A stretch of 64,000 nucleotides of DNA from Anagrus nilaparvatae. Its lineage: Eukaryota > Arthropoda > Insecta > Hymenoptera > Mymaridae. Positions 49,284 through 61,126 of the stretch are shown here, in pieces. How positions within the stretch are numbered: position 1 is the stretch's first letter; each line of letters starts with the position of its first letter. The translations under genes were made by a program, and so were the position numbers. The DNA lies in the NCBI GenBank assembly GCA_022575985.1, contig JAKSXM010000238.1, positions 10,372,001 through 10,436,000 on the forward strand, written 5' to 3'. Under the pieces are notes generated by a model that worked only from the letters and a program-made list of their open reading frames with translations, made no database searches and had not been told where the DNA came from.

Positions 49284-50725
49284 TTAAGAGGCCGTAATTA
49301 TCACCCTATGTAAATAGTAGAACATTCTTAACTGGCTCGTAGAAATTTTTATTTTGCCAAATGCGAAGATTTACAGGTCTGAGGCGAGTAATCGTATTTG
49401 GTCAAGATAAATATTTCTAGATATAGTCCAGTGACTGACCATAAGGCCTGGGTGCATTATGGATTCTAAAGGAGGAGACCTTTGATTCTTATGTTTATCG
49501 GTGTGCTGATTACGAATTTGTTTGCCATTTTTCCAGAAAATGGCACGTTTTTCATTATAGCCCAATTCAGGTCATTTTTAGCCATTTTTTAAATATTTCG
49601 AGTTCCCGGAACAAAATAAAGTTATCGTGACTACTGGGCATTATATTTTTTGGTGCGTAGATTACAAAAATGTTAGTAGTTTTTTTCAGAAAATGGTCAG
49701 TTTTTCAGCTGCAGCCCATTTTTGGACATTTTGGCTATTCTTTTTATGTTCTGAGTTCTCGTATCAGTAAAAATGTTAATTATAAGCAATTTCAGTCATG
49801 TTTTATGATACGAAGATTAAGAATTTTCATAATTTACTTATCAGAAAATAAAATTGCTGGTGATTAGGATAACTTTATTTTGTTACCAGAGCTCTAAAAT
49901 CTAAAAGAATATCCAAAAAATTAATTTTAACCACTGGTAATTATAATTATAATTTTTGGCATAAAGTTTACGGAATTACATGTTAATCATCCGTAATCTG
50001 GGCAAAAAAAATTTCTAGTTAAGTTTAATTTTTCGGCTACTAGAACCCTAAACACTAAAAAAATGGCCAAAAGTGCCCTAAAATGGGCTGCAGTGGAAAA
50101 ACTGACAATTTTCCGGGAAGATTACCAACATTTTTATCTACTTAACAGAAAACATAATTGCTGGTGGTTATAATAAGTTTATTTTGTTATCAGAGCTCTA
50201 ATCACTAAAACAATGGCCAAAAATGCCCTAGAAAGGGCTATAGCTTCGGAAAAATGATTGAAAAATTCGTAATCTACGTATCAAAAAATATAACTGACAT
50301 TGCTTATAATAATATTTTAACTGATACGGGAACTCAGAATATTAAAAGAATAGCTAAAATGTCTTAGAATTTGCTACAGCGGAAAAACTGACTATTTTCT
50401 GAAAAAATGCTAACATTTCCGGAATCTAAGGACCAAAAAACATAATGCCCAGTTGTTAGGATAACTTTATTGTGTTCCGGGAACTCGAAATATTAAAAAA
50501 ATAGCTAAAAATCACCTTAATTGGGCTACAGTAAAAAACTTGATCATTGTTCGGAAAAAGGACCAAAAAATTCGTAATCAGTTCACAGATAAACATAAGT
50601 ATCAAAGGTCTCTACCATCAAAGGAATATACCATGCGCACAGGCGTTATTGGCAGCCACTGCACTAACAAGGTTAAGAATGTTTTTTATTTACAAAGGGC
50701 AATGATAACGGCCTAACAAAGTATA
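49284..50725. repeat. Large imperfect inverted repeat with internal sub-repeats
   Basis: Left end AGAGGCCGTAATTATCACCC (about 49286) is inverted at the right as GGGCAATGATAACGGCCTAA (about 50697-50716). Inner matches include GACCTTTGAT, TTATGTTTATC, GATTACGAATTT and ACTGGGCATTATATTTTTTG with their complements. Between them, a block of about 170 bp (AAAATGG, CAGTTTTTC, GCAGCCCATTTT, GGGAACTC) recurs in alternating orientation. A 90-bp insertion disturbs the left arm near 49330-49425. An old fold-back element, not coding. Confidence 0.7.
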
Positions 50726-50948
50726 GAAATAGAAACAGTCTTATTAAGGACTCAGCAGATCCCTTACTCCGAAGGGAAATTAGGCGGGTAGGAAAATCCA
50801 AAGATGATAGATATATTTAGTGAAAATTGTACAATAGATACAAAGTTCTATAAAGTTAAGGAGTCAAGTTTGATAAATATTTTAATAAATTCTCATATAC
50901 ATTAAACAATTTTTAGATTTCGTTTGAACAACATAAATAAGCTAGTTA

Positions 50949-50987
50949 CTTATATATTCTTTGAAAGTCATTTCGTTTGCGAGAAAA
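50949..50987 (-). promoter_or_regulatory. PSEA+TATA snRNA-type promoter (copy D)
   Basis: Minus strand TTTCTCGCAAACGAAATGAC from 50986 (one change), TATATAAG at 50956, spacing 30 bp. Predicted start is near 50924, leftward. Confidence 0.68.
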
Positions 50988-52692
50988 AGATTATGAATTT
51001 TGAATATATAATGAAAAGTATAGTTAATAGCAAAAACTGATTTAAATTGTATCAAATTGAAAAACTCAATTATAAAAAAAATACCATAATTTCGTTATAC
51101 TGATGATACTTTTAATAATCTATTTCAAATTAATGGTTTCGATAAAAAATAAGAAAAATAAAATTATAAACGACCTTTTTCTCTTATTAATTTAAAAATT
51201 AAAAAGTAAATTAATTTAAATTGATTAACTGTTAAGACTAACATAGTTTTTTTTTATAATATATCTATATTCAAGTTTAAATAATGTTAGAGACACACCA
51301 CGTTTTTTAAAAAATTGTAGAGAAAATTTTCTATCGATCAATAAAAACATTTTTAAAAAAATCTATGTCTTATGAAACGTGTTGAAAAGGTAAAAAGTAT
51401 TTAAAATTTTAAAGCTTTTTGTACAATAAGATTTAGGTCAAAACTTACAATTTTAAATGTTAAACATTTTATTCTTATATATATGGGTGGATTTATGTAA
51501 TTTTTGATTAATTAAATTTATTTTATTTTTCTGGCTTTAATTTAAAATTTATGTTTTCTAATTTTTAGTATATTAGTTTGAAAAATATTTAGAACAAAAT
51601 TTGAAAAATTTTACTGTTTTTACCTAAAAAAATTTGATTATCCGTTAAAATTAACTGAAAAATTCCATATACACAAAATATATATTTCTCTAGCTAGCGT
51701 GATAAATTCTAGTAGATAATTTACAAAATATTATTTTGCAAAAATATATATAAACTTAATACATAAATGAATGTTTTAGCAAAATAATATAAATTCATAT
51801 AAAAATGCATTATTCAACTTACAAGCTTGATTAAATTTCAAAAAGATTTATATATAAATGTAAACATAATAAATTCAAAAATTCAGACCCTAAAATATTT
51901 TATATGAATAAACTGATTGAAAAACAGGGAAATAATACAAAATTCGAATCCCTAAATTTTTGTTTATTAATTATTAATTTTTCACTTACACACACAGGTA
52001 AAGAAAATATCGGAAGTTAATTTACATTATAGAGACAGGAAATTATAACGACGAAACATGTTTATAGGAAAATGGAAACTATAATAGTATAGAATTTATT
52101 AGGAAGCTTTCACTCTGTACGTACCGATATGTTTGTAATATCTTACGAATAAAATGTGTATTTTGATGTATAATTTGGTTCGAGTTTTATTGCGAACTGT
52201 CGAATAAATTACAATTGAATTTTATATAGCAGCATTCGAGATATTGGTTTTTTGATCTGACTTACAATATTTATGACAAATTTCTGATTTTTTAGATCCC
52301 AAATTAATCAAATTATATATAATAAAACTCTAATAACCTGTAAATGTGTTGAAAATTTATATATATAATATATAAACTTATTAAAAGTTTTTTCATACTC
52401 TAGGCCCTTTTAAAATATGTTGGGTTAAAGCTTCAACAAGTAGTTTCGAACAAAATAATTTATATAGTCCAAAAAGTATATTAAAATAGTTATTATCAGT
52501 AATAAATCATGAGCAAAGTAAGTAATTAAACTACATAGTTAATTATAAATTATATATATAAATATATATGAAATTATTTAGTTTTTTAAAAGACGCTATA
52601 AAATGGGGTATTAAAAAATGCATTAATTCATTTTATACTAATCCATGAAATTAAAAATTTATTAAAATGATTTATTATACAATAAAAATGTC

Positions 52693-53207
52693 CACTGTAT
52701 AAAGTAACTTCCTTATATTAACAAAAAAATTAGAAAATTTTTGACAAATTAGTAAATTTTGGAAAAAATTTGTAAATATTCGAAAAAAATAGTAAATTTA
52801 CTAAATTTGGTATATTATAGAAAAATTCGAGAATTCTTGATTTATGTTTGTGAATCCATAAGAAAAATTGTGAATTTGCAACTATTTTCGTAAATGCACA
52901 AAAAAAAATCGGGAATTCTCGAATTTTTCGATAATATACTAAATTTAGTAAATTTACAATTTTTTTCGAATATTTACAAAATTTTTCGAAAATGTTCCAA
53001 TTTTTTTGTTAATATTGAGTCTGACCCTTCCCCACTCCTTGTTTAAATTTAGGTCCGGCACCAATGACAGAAGTTAAAAATTAGCGCTGTTAACGGAAAT
53101 TTCTGTAACTTTAGGTCCGGGATTTAAATCTGCCAATGAGAGAACGATAAAAATTTTTTTAGAGTGGGGAAGGGTCGGACTCAATAAGGAAGTTACTTTT
53201 TACAGTG
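52693..53207. mobile_element. MITE with CACTGTA-AAAGTAACTT ends (older copy)
   Basis: Starts CACTGTATAAAGTAACTTCC and ends with the complement of CACTGTAAAAAGTAACTTCC. Inner halves made of GTAAATTTACTAAATT, AATTCGAGAATTC and similar are inverted. The same family as the copy at 60674. Flanking TA is lost, so this copy is older or its ends have mutated. A 150-bp right part (ATTTAGGTCCGGCACC) is not in the other copy. Confidence 0.75.
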
Positions 53208-53583
53208 TGGCATTTAGGGTATTTAAATTGTATTTTTTGACGATAATATGAAATTTTAGAGGGTAGAATAGAATACCTGTGAAAAAATGTGAAAAAACTT
53301 TTTGGGCGAAATAATAAGAATCTAAAAACTACGGAATATTGTAGTTTTTTATACGCTGAAAAAATAAATCGTTTGCTGGTTAGTGTAATTGACCGACAAA
53401 AATTTTTTTTTGCGTTTCAGGTCAAACTTTTGAGAAAGAAAAAAATCCCCAGGGGATCCACTCGTGTCAAATGGAAAAATTCGCTTACGCTTACGCGGAT
53501 TTTTCGTCAGTGTTGTTCTGAATCATTAGAATATTTGATAATCAAATGATACATTCATAGTGAATAAGTAGTTTGGAATATTA

Positions 53584-53695
53584 GGTCTCGCTTTGAAATA
53601 TAATTTTCAAAAATCATCAAATGCATAATTTTAATATACTAGGACTCACGAATCGATAAAATATTATAGCGAAAATACCATTACAAAGCGAGACC
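53584..53695. mobile_element. 112-bp TA-flanked MITE
   Basis: Ends GGTCTCGCTTTG and CAAAGCGAGACC, flanked by TA (53582-53583 and 53696-53697). The interior is AT-rich and non-coding. The perfect 12-bp terminal inversion makes this a miniature Tc1/mariner-like insertion. Confidence 0.7.
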
Positions 53696-53699
53696 TAAT

Positions 53700-55310
53700 G
53701 CTCTACCTATTAACTACGAACGTGCCCAAACAATGCTTTGAAAATTAATTTATTAAAATATGATAATGAACTTCAATGAGTTTAAATAGGTTACTCGTGA
53801 TCCTAATGCTTAAAATAGCACCCCAGGGTAAAATTAAACTTAATTCTACAAAAAAGCTCTTCTGAGCTTTCAAAAATAGATCCTTAAGGTAAAATTAGCG
53901 CATAATATTTTTTTAATAAAATTTAGCTAAAAAACATAATTCACAGCTTATAATAATAATATTAGCTTATACATAATTTGCACGGGATAGACCATTATCA
54001 CAGCATCCGGTTATATATAGATATTTTACAACAACCTAAACTACCTTAAAACACAGTGGATCAATACTTGAGATATTTTGTATATGTTGTATATAAATTT
54101 GTGCTATATATTGTTATTAAATATAAAAATTCTAAACACGTAATACCTTGGGCTACTCTGTATGTATAACTAAATGTTACTTGAATAGTAAATATTTTTT
54201 GATTTTACTACTTTTTTCTTGCTTATCTTTTAAATTTTTAGTTTTATTTATTTTATCCAGGTTCTTGAGGGTTTAAAGTTTTAGTTGAGATAAATTACAG
54301 TTTCGAATTGAAATGCTTTATTTACTTGTGGGAATTTAAGGATTAATTGTTGTTTTATCTCAATTATTACCTTCACTTGTTCATTTATCTTATAAATTAC
54401 TGTTAAAACTAATTTTTTAATCAGAGTAATTTTTCTGAACTTTTAACGAATGTATTTTTGATTGTTTTTTTTTTTAATTTATTTGACTGAAATGCTTGAT
54501 TATTTTAATTTTTATGAAAATTTTCTAAAAAATATAGAATTACACCCTATTTTGGACGAATTTTTTATAACTACAGTGTTTAACATCTGTAAATTTACAA
54601 AAAAAATTGTTAATTTCCAATTTTTATAAAAACTTTACTAATTATTTGCGAATAAACTACCTATTTGAATTATTTTTATCAAAATATAAAAATAAAGAAT
54701 GACCAAAATTGCATTCAAAATTCGCAAATAAATTGCAACTTAGATCATTTTTTTAAAAGAGTTTTTACGATTTTTATTCGACACTCGCCACGAGTGAATA
54801 CACCTTTGCAGATGCCGGAAAATACAAGATTTTATGCTGCTGACAAGAAAATTCCTCCCTTGAATAATAAAACCTAAATCATTTCCTTTTATTATACACG
54901 TTTTTTAAATTGCAACTGGTTCTAATACACAAGTCCACAAGGGCTAAATAACAACCTTCAGTCCAGTAAAATTGTAACTAGGTGCTTAAAAAAATACAGC
55001 TTCATTAGTTTTCTCTTTAAAAATTTTTACAATAAAAACACGTATAATTTTTAAAAAAATAAATAAAATAAATAAATAAAATTTTTACGTATTCATTAAT
55101 GGTTATTACGCTATAAAAATAAACAAAATAAAAAAATAGTTCATAAATAAAATAAATAAATTTTCTTTTTTTTCGAAATTGAGGTCATAAAAACACAAAC
55201 ATTGTATTTTTTTCTTCTTATTTTATAATCTTATCCAAGAAAAACAAAATAAAAAAGAAAAATTTGATATTCTAACCTATAAAAAAAAAATTTAATTTTA
55301 GATTAAATTT
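53700..55310. other. AT-rich spacer, no gene seen
   Basis: No supported feature between the 112-bp MITE and the U1-like RNA gene. Some short open frames exist but look compositional. Confidence 0.45.
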
Positions 55311-55311
55311 G

Positions 55312-55477
55312 ACCGGGATAGCGCGTACGCCGATCCCGACTACCAAAAATTATGCGCACGAAATATCTTTTTGATAAGATATTCGCAAGGATCAACTTAA
55401 TCAATAGTGCAATGATTAAATCTCCCCCAGGAGGAACGCCTTATTGATAACGTTAACCTCCACGCCAAGTAAGTTAT
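55312..55477 (-). ncRNA. U1: Divergent U1 snRNA (gene or recent pseudogene)
   Basis: U1 base-pairs with 5' splice sites in the spliceosome. Read leftward from 55477 the RNA is about 166 nt, as in fly U1 (164). The 5' end is AUAACUUACUUGGCG, compared with canonical AUACUUACCUGGC: one extra A, and U instead of C at position 9. SL1 keeps GGAGGUUAACG paired to CGUUCCUCC. The U1-70K loop is altered (UUAUCAAUAAGG). The SL2 loop keeps UUGCAC, as bound by U1A in vertebrates, on an AU-shifted but fully paired stem (UUAAUCA / UGAUUAA). SL3 is CGAAUAUCUU / AAGAUAUUUCG. The Sm site AAUUUUUGG is intact (55343-55351). SL4 is GGGAU...AUCCC with a UACG tetraloop. Paired changes in the stems suggest function, while loop and 5'-end changes suggest a variant or a relaxed copy. 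Confidence 0.85.
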
Positions 55478-55501
55478 GAAGAATTTTCAATTTTATCTCG
55501 A

Positions 55502-55540
55502 TACTTATAATTTTATAATACAATTTCACTTTCGAGAAAA
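55502..55540 (-). promoter_or_regulatory. PSEA-like and TATA-like elements of the U1-like gene
   Basis: Minus strand TTTCTCGAAAGTGAAATTG begins at 55539, 62 bp before the U1 5' end. That is where the PSEA sits in Drosophila snRNA genes (about -61 to -41). A TATAAGTA at 55509 lies 30 bp from the PSEA start, the same spacing as in the nine other copies, and 32 bp before the RNA start. This anchors the reading of the dispersed motif as an snRNA promoter. Confidence 0.65.
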
Positions 55541-55875
55541 TAATTATTTTTTTATTTAGAAAACAAAATAGCAACGAATTTTTTATAACATAGCGGACAA
55601 TTATTTAAATAAATTTTTTATTGCAAAAAAAGGTTATAACGAATATAATGAAAAGTCCTCCATCAAAATCCCTGGAGAATAAATTTTTTCCTTATAAAAA
55701 AGAAAATAATAGAGCTTGCAGAAACTTTTTTTTCAGAATATAAAAAAGTCACGTTTTTTTTTCAAACCAATGAGCATTTTTTTTAACCCTTTTAAAAATG
55801 ACCTTTACTGATAATAAAAAATAATAAAGCTTGAAATTTATAGCCAGAAAAAAGAAATCTAATACAAGTTTATAC

Positions 55876-57410
55876 CAGGGTTGGGCATATCGCGATACTT
55901 TCAGTACCCGATACGTAAAAGATACCGATATTTTTTGTCTTTTCTATCGCTATTTTAGGGCGATACTGATTACGATACTTTTTTTATCGAAAAATTTTTC
56001 GATACCCGATACATTTGTATCGCGTATCGAAAATTTTTCGTTACGATACTTATCGTGTATCGTTTATCGCAGTATCGCGTACTAATTATGACTATATAAC
56101 GTGCTATTTGCACTGTTTTGAAAATGTTGCACTTTATTCCTCCCTTATCTGCATTTTAACTAAGTGCTGAATTCTTCATTTTTAATTGAGTTACGGTTTG
56201 TATTTGCTTATCTGTTGTTAAAAAGGTGATAAATACTACCTATATTATAAATATAATAAACATAAAATGATTTTTGAATTTTTTGTCGTTGCTATAAACT
56301 ATCAGACGTTGATTCAAGCTGATTTAAACCCGTTGGGAAATTCCATTTTCCTATTAAGTATAAAATTTGGCTACGAAACCTGTCTGCAAGTCTGGTCTAT
56401 CTATGATAATCATAAAATCAGCCGCCGATTCGGGTCAAAAGGCATAAAAAAAAAATTTTTTTGACCATAAGGATTTTTTGTTTACGTCCCATTGACCAAC
56501 TTTTATTTATTTTTGGGAAGATGGATAGCCATTTTTGGCATGATTTTTAACCCTCCATGGGGTCACTGTATCGATATCGTCACCTAGCAGCTAACGACGT
56601 CGCTGTATCTCAGACATGGGCAATTAGTCATGGGCATAATATGGGCAGTTTTTTTGATGAATATGGCCAAAAATTATGCAAGGGCTTAATTTTTTTTAAA
56701 ATCCGACTTCGGATTCGAAACCTACGACCTCAAAAATATAAGACCAGGTATTTTTTTTGCTAAAAATTATGCAGCTGAAATAATTAAAAAATATCCGTAA
56801 ATCTTGACATTTTTGGAGGAATGGGTAATAAATAAAATTTAAATGAAAATAAAACCAATGCGACCCTACCCGAAGCTTTGCTATAATCATATAAGTATTC
56901 ATAGTCATTTTTCTGATAGTTTATAGCAACGACAAAAAATTCAAAAATCATTTAATGTTTATTATATTTATAATATAGGTAGTATTTATCACCTTTTTAA
57001 CAACAGATAAGCAAATACAAACCGTAACTCAATTAAAAATGAAGAATTCAGCACTTAGTTAAAATGCAGATAAGGGAGGAATAAAGTGCAACATTTTCAA
57101 AACAGTGCAAATAGAACGTTATATAGTCATAATTAGTACGCGATACTGCGATAAACGATACACGATAAGTATCGTAACGAAAATTTTTCGATACCGAACA
57201 AAATCTATCTTGTATCGGAAATTTTTTCGATACACGATACATTTGTATCGCGTATCGGAAAAATTTTCGATACGCGATACAAATGTATCGGGTATCGAAA
57301 AATTTTTCGATAAAAAAAGTATCGTAATCAGTATTGCCCTAAAATAGCGATAGAAAATACAAAAAATATCTTTACCGAATATCGAAACGATACGATATTG
57401 CCCAACCCTG
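55876..57410. mobile_element. hAT-type fold-back element with 8-bp TSD
   Basis: Ends CAGGGTTGGGCATATCG and its near-complement. Flanked by the direct 8-mer GTTTATAC (55868-55875 and 57411-57418). CAGGG ends and an 8-bp duplication fit hAT. Arms 55876-56305 and 56913-57410 are inverted and closely similar. The right arm has about 65 bp extra, made of repeated CGATACGCGATAC-type units. The 607-bp centre has no transposase. Confidence 0.88.
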
Positions 57411-57418
57411 GTTTATAC

Positions 57419-60400
57419 ATTAGGATTTTACAAAAGCTTAAAAACTAGTCCTTTAGATAACAGGGTCAAATATTATTATTATTATCATTTTTAAGATTAT
57501 GAAGTTATTATCATAATTCATAAATTATTTATTTTATTCGAACTAAATATAAAAGTTTTTAATCTTTTTGGATATGAAAAAGAATTTTTTTTAAAGTTTA
57601 GGTCTTGTATTAAAAAGTTTTTGTATTATAGGAACCTACTAACATTATTTTTTTTGAAAAAAATTTCAGTCAACCAAAAATATAAGCTTGGAAAAGTAGC
57701 TAGTGATTTCTTGTTAATTTAAAGTTTGGGTTGTATAAAAAGCTTGATGTTTTTTGGTCCCTTGAGAGTACATTTGAAGAAAATTGAAGAAAAATTCATT
57801 TTCTTTTAGGTATATGAAGCACGTTTCTTAGCGAGATTGAAAATTTTCCCTATTTTTTTTTGAAATATTCTATTTATTTTTGTATAATGGAAAGAAAATT
57901 AGGGTACCTTAATTACACCCTGTAAAAAAATCCCAATTTTTCAACGTTCTTAATAAATCAAATTTAATTTACTTGCAAATTTAATTAAATATAAAAAATT
58001 TAATATTTTTTGTTTACATAAAAAAAGGCACATAAAAAACAGTCATAAAAAAAGTCTAATAAAACATGTGCATTTATGATTGATTGATTTTTTCTTTAAA
58101 ATATCACGTACTACCTTCAACAAGAAGAAAAATAAAAGGGCAGGAAAGGCGTGTCGAATTAAGTACTAACAAAGTAATATTAAATTTTAAAGATTAAAAA
58201 AAATATATAAGAATTTACAACTAGAATTATGTTTATAGTTTAAAAGGAAAGGCTTCAACGAAGCGTAGTTTGTAATTTTATATTACAGAAAAGAAATATT
58301 GATACACAAGAAATATTGATACACTTTTGATTTACAAATAATGTAATTTAATTACGCTCTGTTTATTTTTTTATAGACTTTCATAACGTAATTTTTAATA
58401 TTATATTATTAGAAAAAGTAAATATTTATTTAATTTATGAGTGAGTTTGCTTTTTGTATTCTTAGGAAGTTATTAATTAAAAATTACATTCTAATTAATT
58501 TGAAACACAAAATTAATTTATTTTTCGGATAGTAAAATTATGCAATCGTGTTTTTGTCTCTTGGATTAAAATAAAATCTAGTACCAATAGTTTTCGCTTC
58601 CCTTTTTTCTCATTTGTCTCATATTAACCCACCTGCTGAAAAAAGTAGAAATTAGAGAAAAATCAAATAAAACAATTTGCGATGGTAAAATTGCATTAAT
58701 TTTCACATTCAATTTTTGAATTCATTTAAACGTACATCAATCAATATTTTTAATTTGTAATTTATTTAATTAGTAATTTACATACTTTAAAAACTGTAAT
58801 ATATTATAAAAATTATTAGAATTAAATTATTTTTACAAAAAATTTTGCGATAAATTTTGATTATTTATAGGTAGGTATCCTGGAGATATAGAACCTATTG
58901 GTTCAAAAATTTGTTTAAAAATAAAACCCAAAATCTTCATAATGGTCTGAAACGTGAATATGACAGCTAATACATTTTTGATCAGTGACTTAAAAAACCT
59001 ATATGGACTAAATCTGGAAACTCTAAGTGCAAAAATTGCAAAAAATACCCTTTTTCGGGGCAGTTTTAGCTAATTTAAGGATAAAATATTAATTATACCT
59101 AATAAAATAACAATAATTTTTGATTAACGACCCAAAACATCTATGTGTGCTAACTCTGGGCACTCAAAATTTGGTTACAAATTTTAGGGTGTTCCGTACA
59201 TTTCTTTACGAAATGACCCCAAAATTCGTAATCATCGACTCAAAAAACTTATTCTAGACCAAATCTGGTAGTTGCTAATACTAATACAACCAAACCCATA
59301 TTTTGACTGGAGTATATAGAAAGCTAAAAATAGGTGGGTGAACTTATTTTTAGTTGCACTTTTCGAAAAATAGCTTGCTTGATTTCTACCTTTAGGGCAA
59401 ATTGGCGTAGAATCCCTTTTATAACAAATTATTAATTAATATTTTACAGTTCATTGGTAATTTTTAATTAAATATATATTTTATTACACATTAAATTAAA
59501 TCAGATTTTTAATTTGATTAAAAAAGAAAATAAATAAATTTTTAAATCATTTTATTTATCTAAAATAAATAAAATAAATAAAAAAAGCACATAAATTTAA
59601 CATAAATTTTTAACAAAAAAATAAAAATAATTAGATAAAATAAAAAAGAAAAATGTCAATTAAATATTAATGAACATTTATTTATGGGAAAAACATTTCA
59701 ATTATTAACCCCCTCTTGAATGCACCCTCGTTAAAAATTAATGTCAAGCCACGTGCAAAACGTGCTTCCGATGTGCATTATATTTTGTTACGACTGCACA
59801 GAGAAAAACCTTTTTATAAACGTTGGGTCACGCGTTATTTTTTTTGTTTCATTTCAATATTCTATATTTTTTATTATATTTTTTTTGAGCCTGTTTCATT
59901 AGCTTTTTGTACTTTTTATTTGTCAATTAGTAATATTGGGATTAATTTTTGTAAAAAATTTGCAGATTTGACAATTAAAAAAGTATTTTTTTGTTGTAAG
60001 GTCCTTGGCTATGAAAAAAATCGGTCAACACAGGTGATAAAGGACTTTTAACTAATTATACTTGTCATTTGCATTTTATACTGGAAATTGGCCAACTATG
60101 TCGATGCAAATTTTACTTTACATTGGTTTGTGAAATTTACAAAACTTTTTCTTCTCTATAACTATGGAGAAAAAAAGCTCATGGTAGTTGACAAGTTTCG
60201 AGACTGGTATTCAATATAGATTTTTTATTTTTTTAAAAAGGATGAAAAAAAAAACCTCTTGAAATATTGATTTGGACGTACAATTTAAAAAAGTTGGTTC
60301 CATGAAAAAAGTTCTCAAAGGGTATAATTAATCTTTTTTTATGTAGAAAATTTTAATTAAGAATCTACCAACAAAAACGAAGAATTCTGTAAAAGCAACT

Positions 60401-60673
60401 TTAAAAATTACTGTCTGAAATAAAAATAACAATTTTTGTTTATCTTGAAGGATTCGGCTCTTTTTGAGTATCTTGACCTAGTTTTACCTACTGCAATAAA
60501 CTTGGATGACTTTTGTAATTACTGGTTATAACAAGAAGCAGTGTCATCCTTTTCAAATTTATTAGTTCTTACGTGTAAATGTAATTCTAGACTCTGTCTT
60601 CATAAATATTGACTACAGAATAATTATATTCTATACGAAATTTTCATTGTTTCAGTTTTTAAAGTTCTATATA
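57419..60673. other. AT-rich spacer with a decayed repeat at 58.9-59.4 kb
   Basis: At about 58940-59330 there are phrases such as GATCAGTGACTTAAAAAACC and CGACTCAAAAAACTTATTC that are inverted relatives of the GGGTCGCTGA phrase in other repeats here. An open frame of 111 codons at 59716-60051 starts in slightly G+C-richer DNA but soon becomes Phe/Ile/Tyr-rich, and I do not regard it as a gene. Confidence 0.4.
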
Positions 60674-61124
60674 CACTGTAAAAAGTAACTTTCTTAGATT
60701 TACAAAAAAAATAGAATTTTTTCGAAAAATTAGTGAATTTTCAAAAAATTTTGTAAATATTCGATAAAAATCGTAAATTTACTAAATTTAATATATTAGC
60801 AAAAAATTCGAGAATTCTCGATTTTTTTTTGTGATTTTACGAAAAAAGTTGTAAATTCACAACTATTTTTCATAAATTTACAACTATTATTTGTAAATTT
60901 TCGAAAAAAAAATTGTAAATTATCAATTTTTCTTGTAAATTCACAAAAAAAAATCGAGAATACTCGAATTTTTTGTTAATATTTTTGTTAATATTTTGTT
61001 AATATACTAAATTTAGTAAATATACGATTTTTTTCGAATATTTACAAATTTTTTCGAAAATTTACTAATTTTTCGAAAATGGTCTAATTTTTTTGTAAAT
61101 CTAAGAAAGTTACTTTTTACAGTG
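60674..61124. mobile_element. 451-bp TA-flanked palindromic MITE
   Basis: Ends CACTGTAAAAAGTAACTTTC and the exact complement, flanked by TA at 60672-60673 and 61125-61126. Terminal inversion continues with TTAGATTTAC. The interior is a chain of short motifs TCGAAAATTTAC, TTTACTAAATTTA and AATTCGAGAATTCTCGA in both orientations, so the whole element can fold on itself. Tc1/mariner-type target. Same family as 52693-53207. Confidence 0.85.
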
Positions 61125-61126
61125 TA

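Noticed and set aside
53289..53549. 86-codon plus-strand frame next to a MITE
   Set aside because: Lys/Phe-rich with palindromic GATCCACTCGTG-type sequence, no conserved features; probably repeat-derived.
56267..56763. Small frames in the middle of the 55.9-57.4 kb element
   Set aside because: No transposase motifs; frames are short and overlap inverted arms.
59716..60051. 111-codon open frame starting MNAPSLKINVKPRAKRAS
   Set aside because: First 40 codons look somewhat protein-like, but the rest is Phe/Ile/Tyr-rich, compositional and without splice or family evidence.
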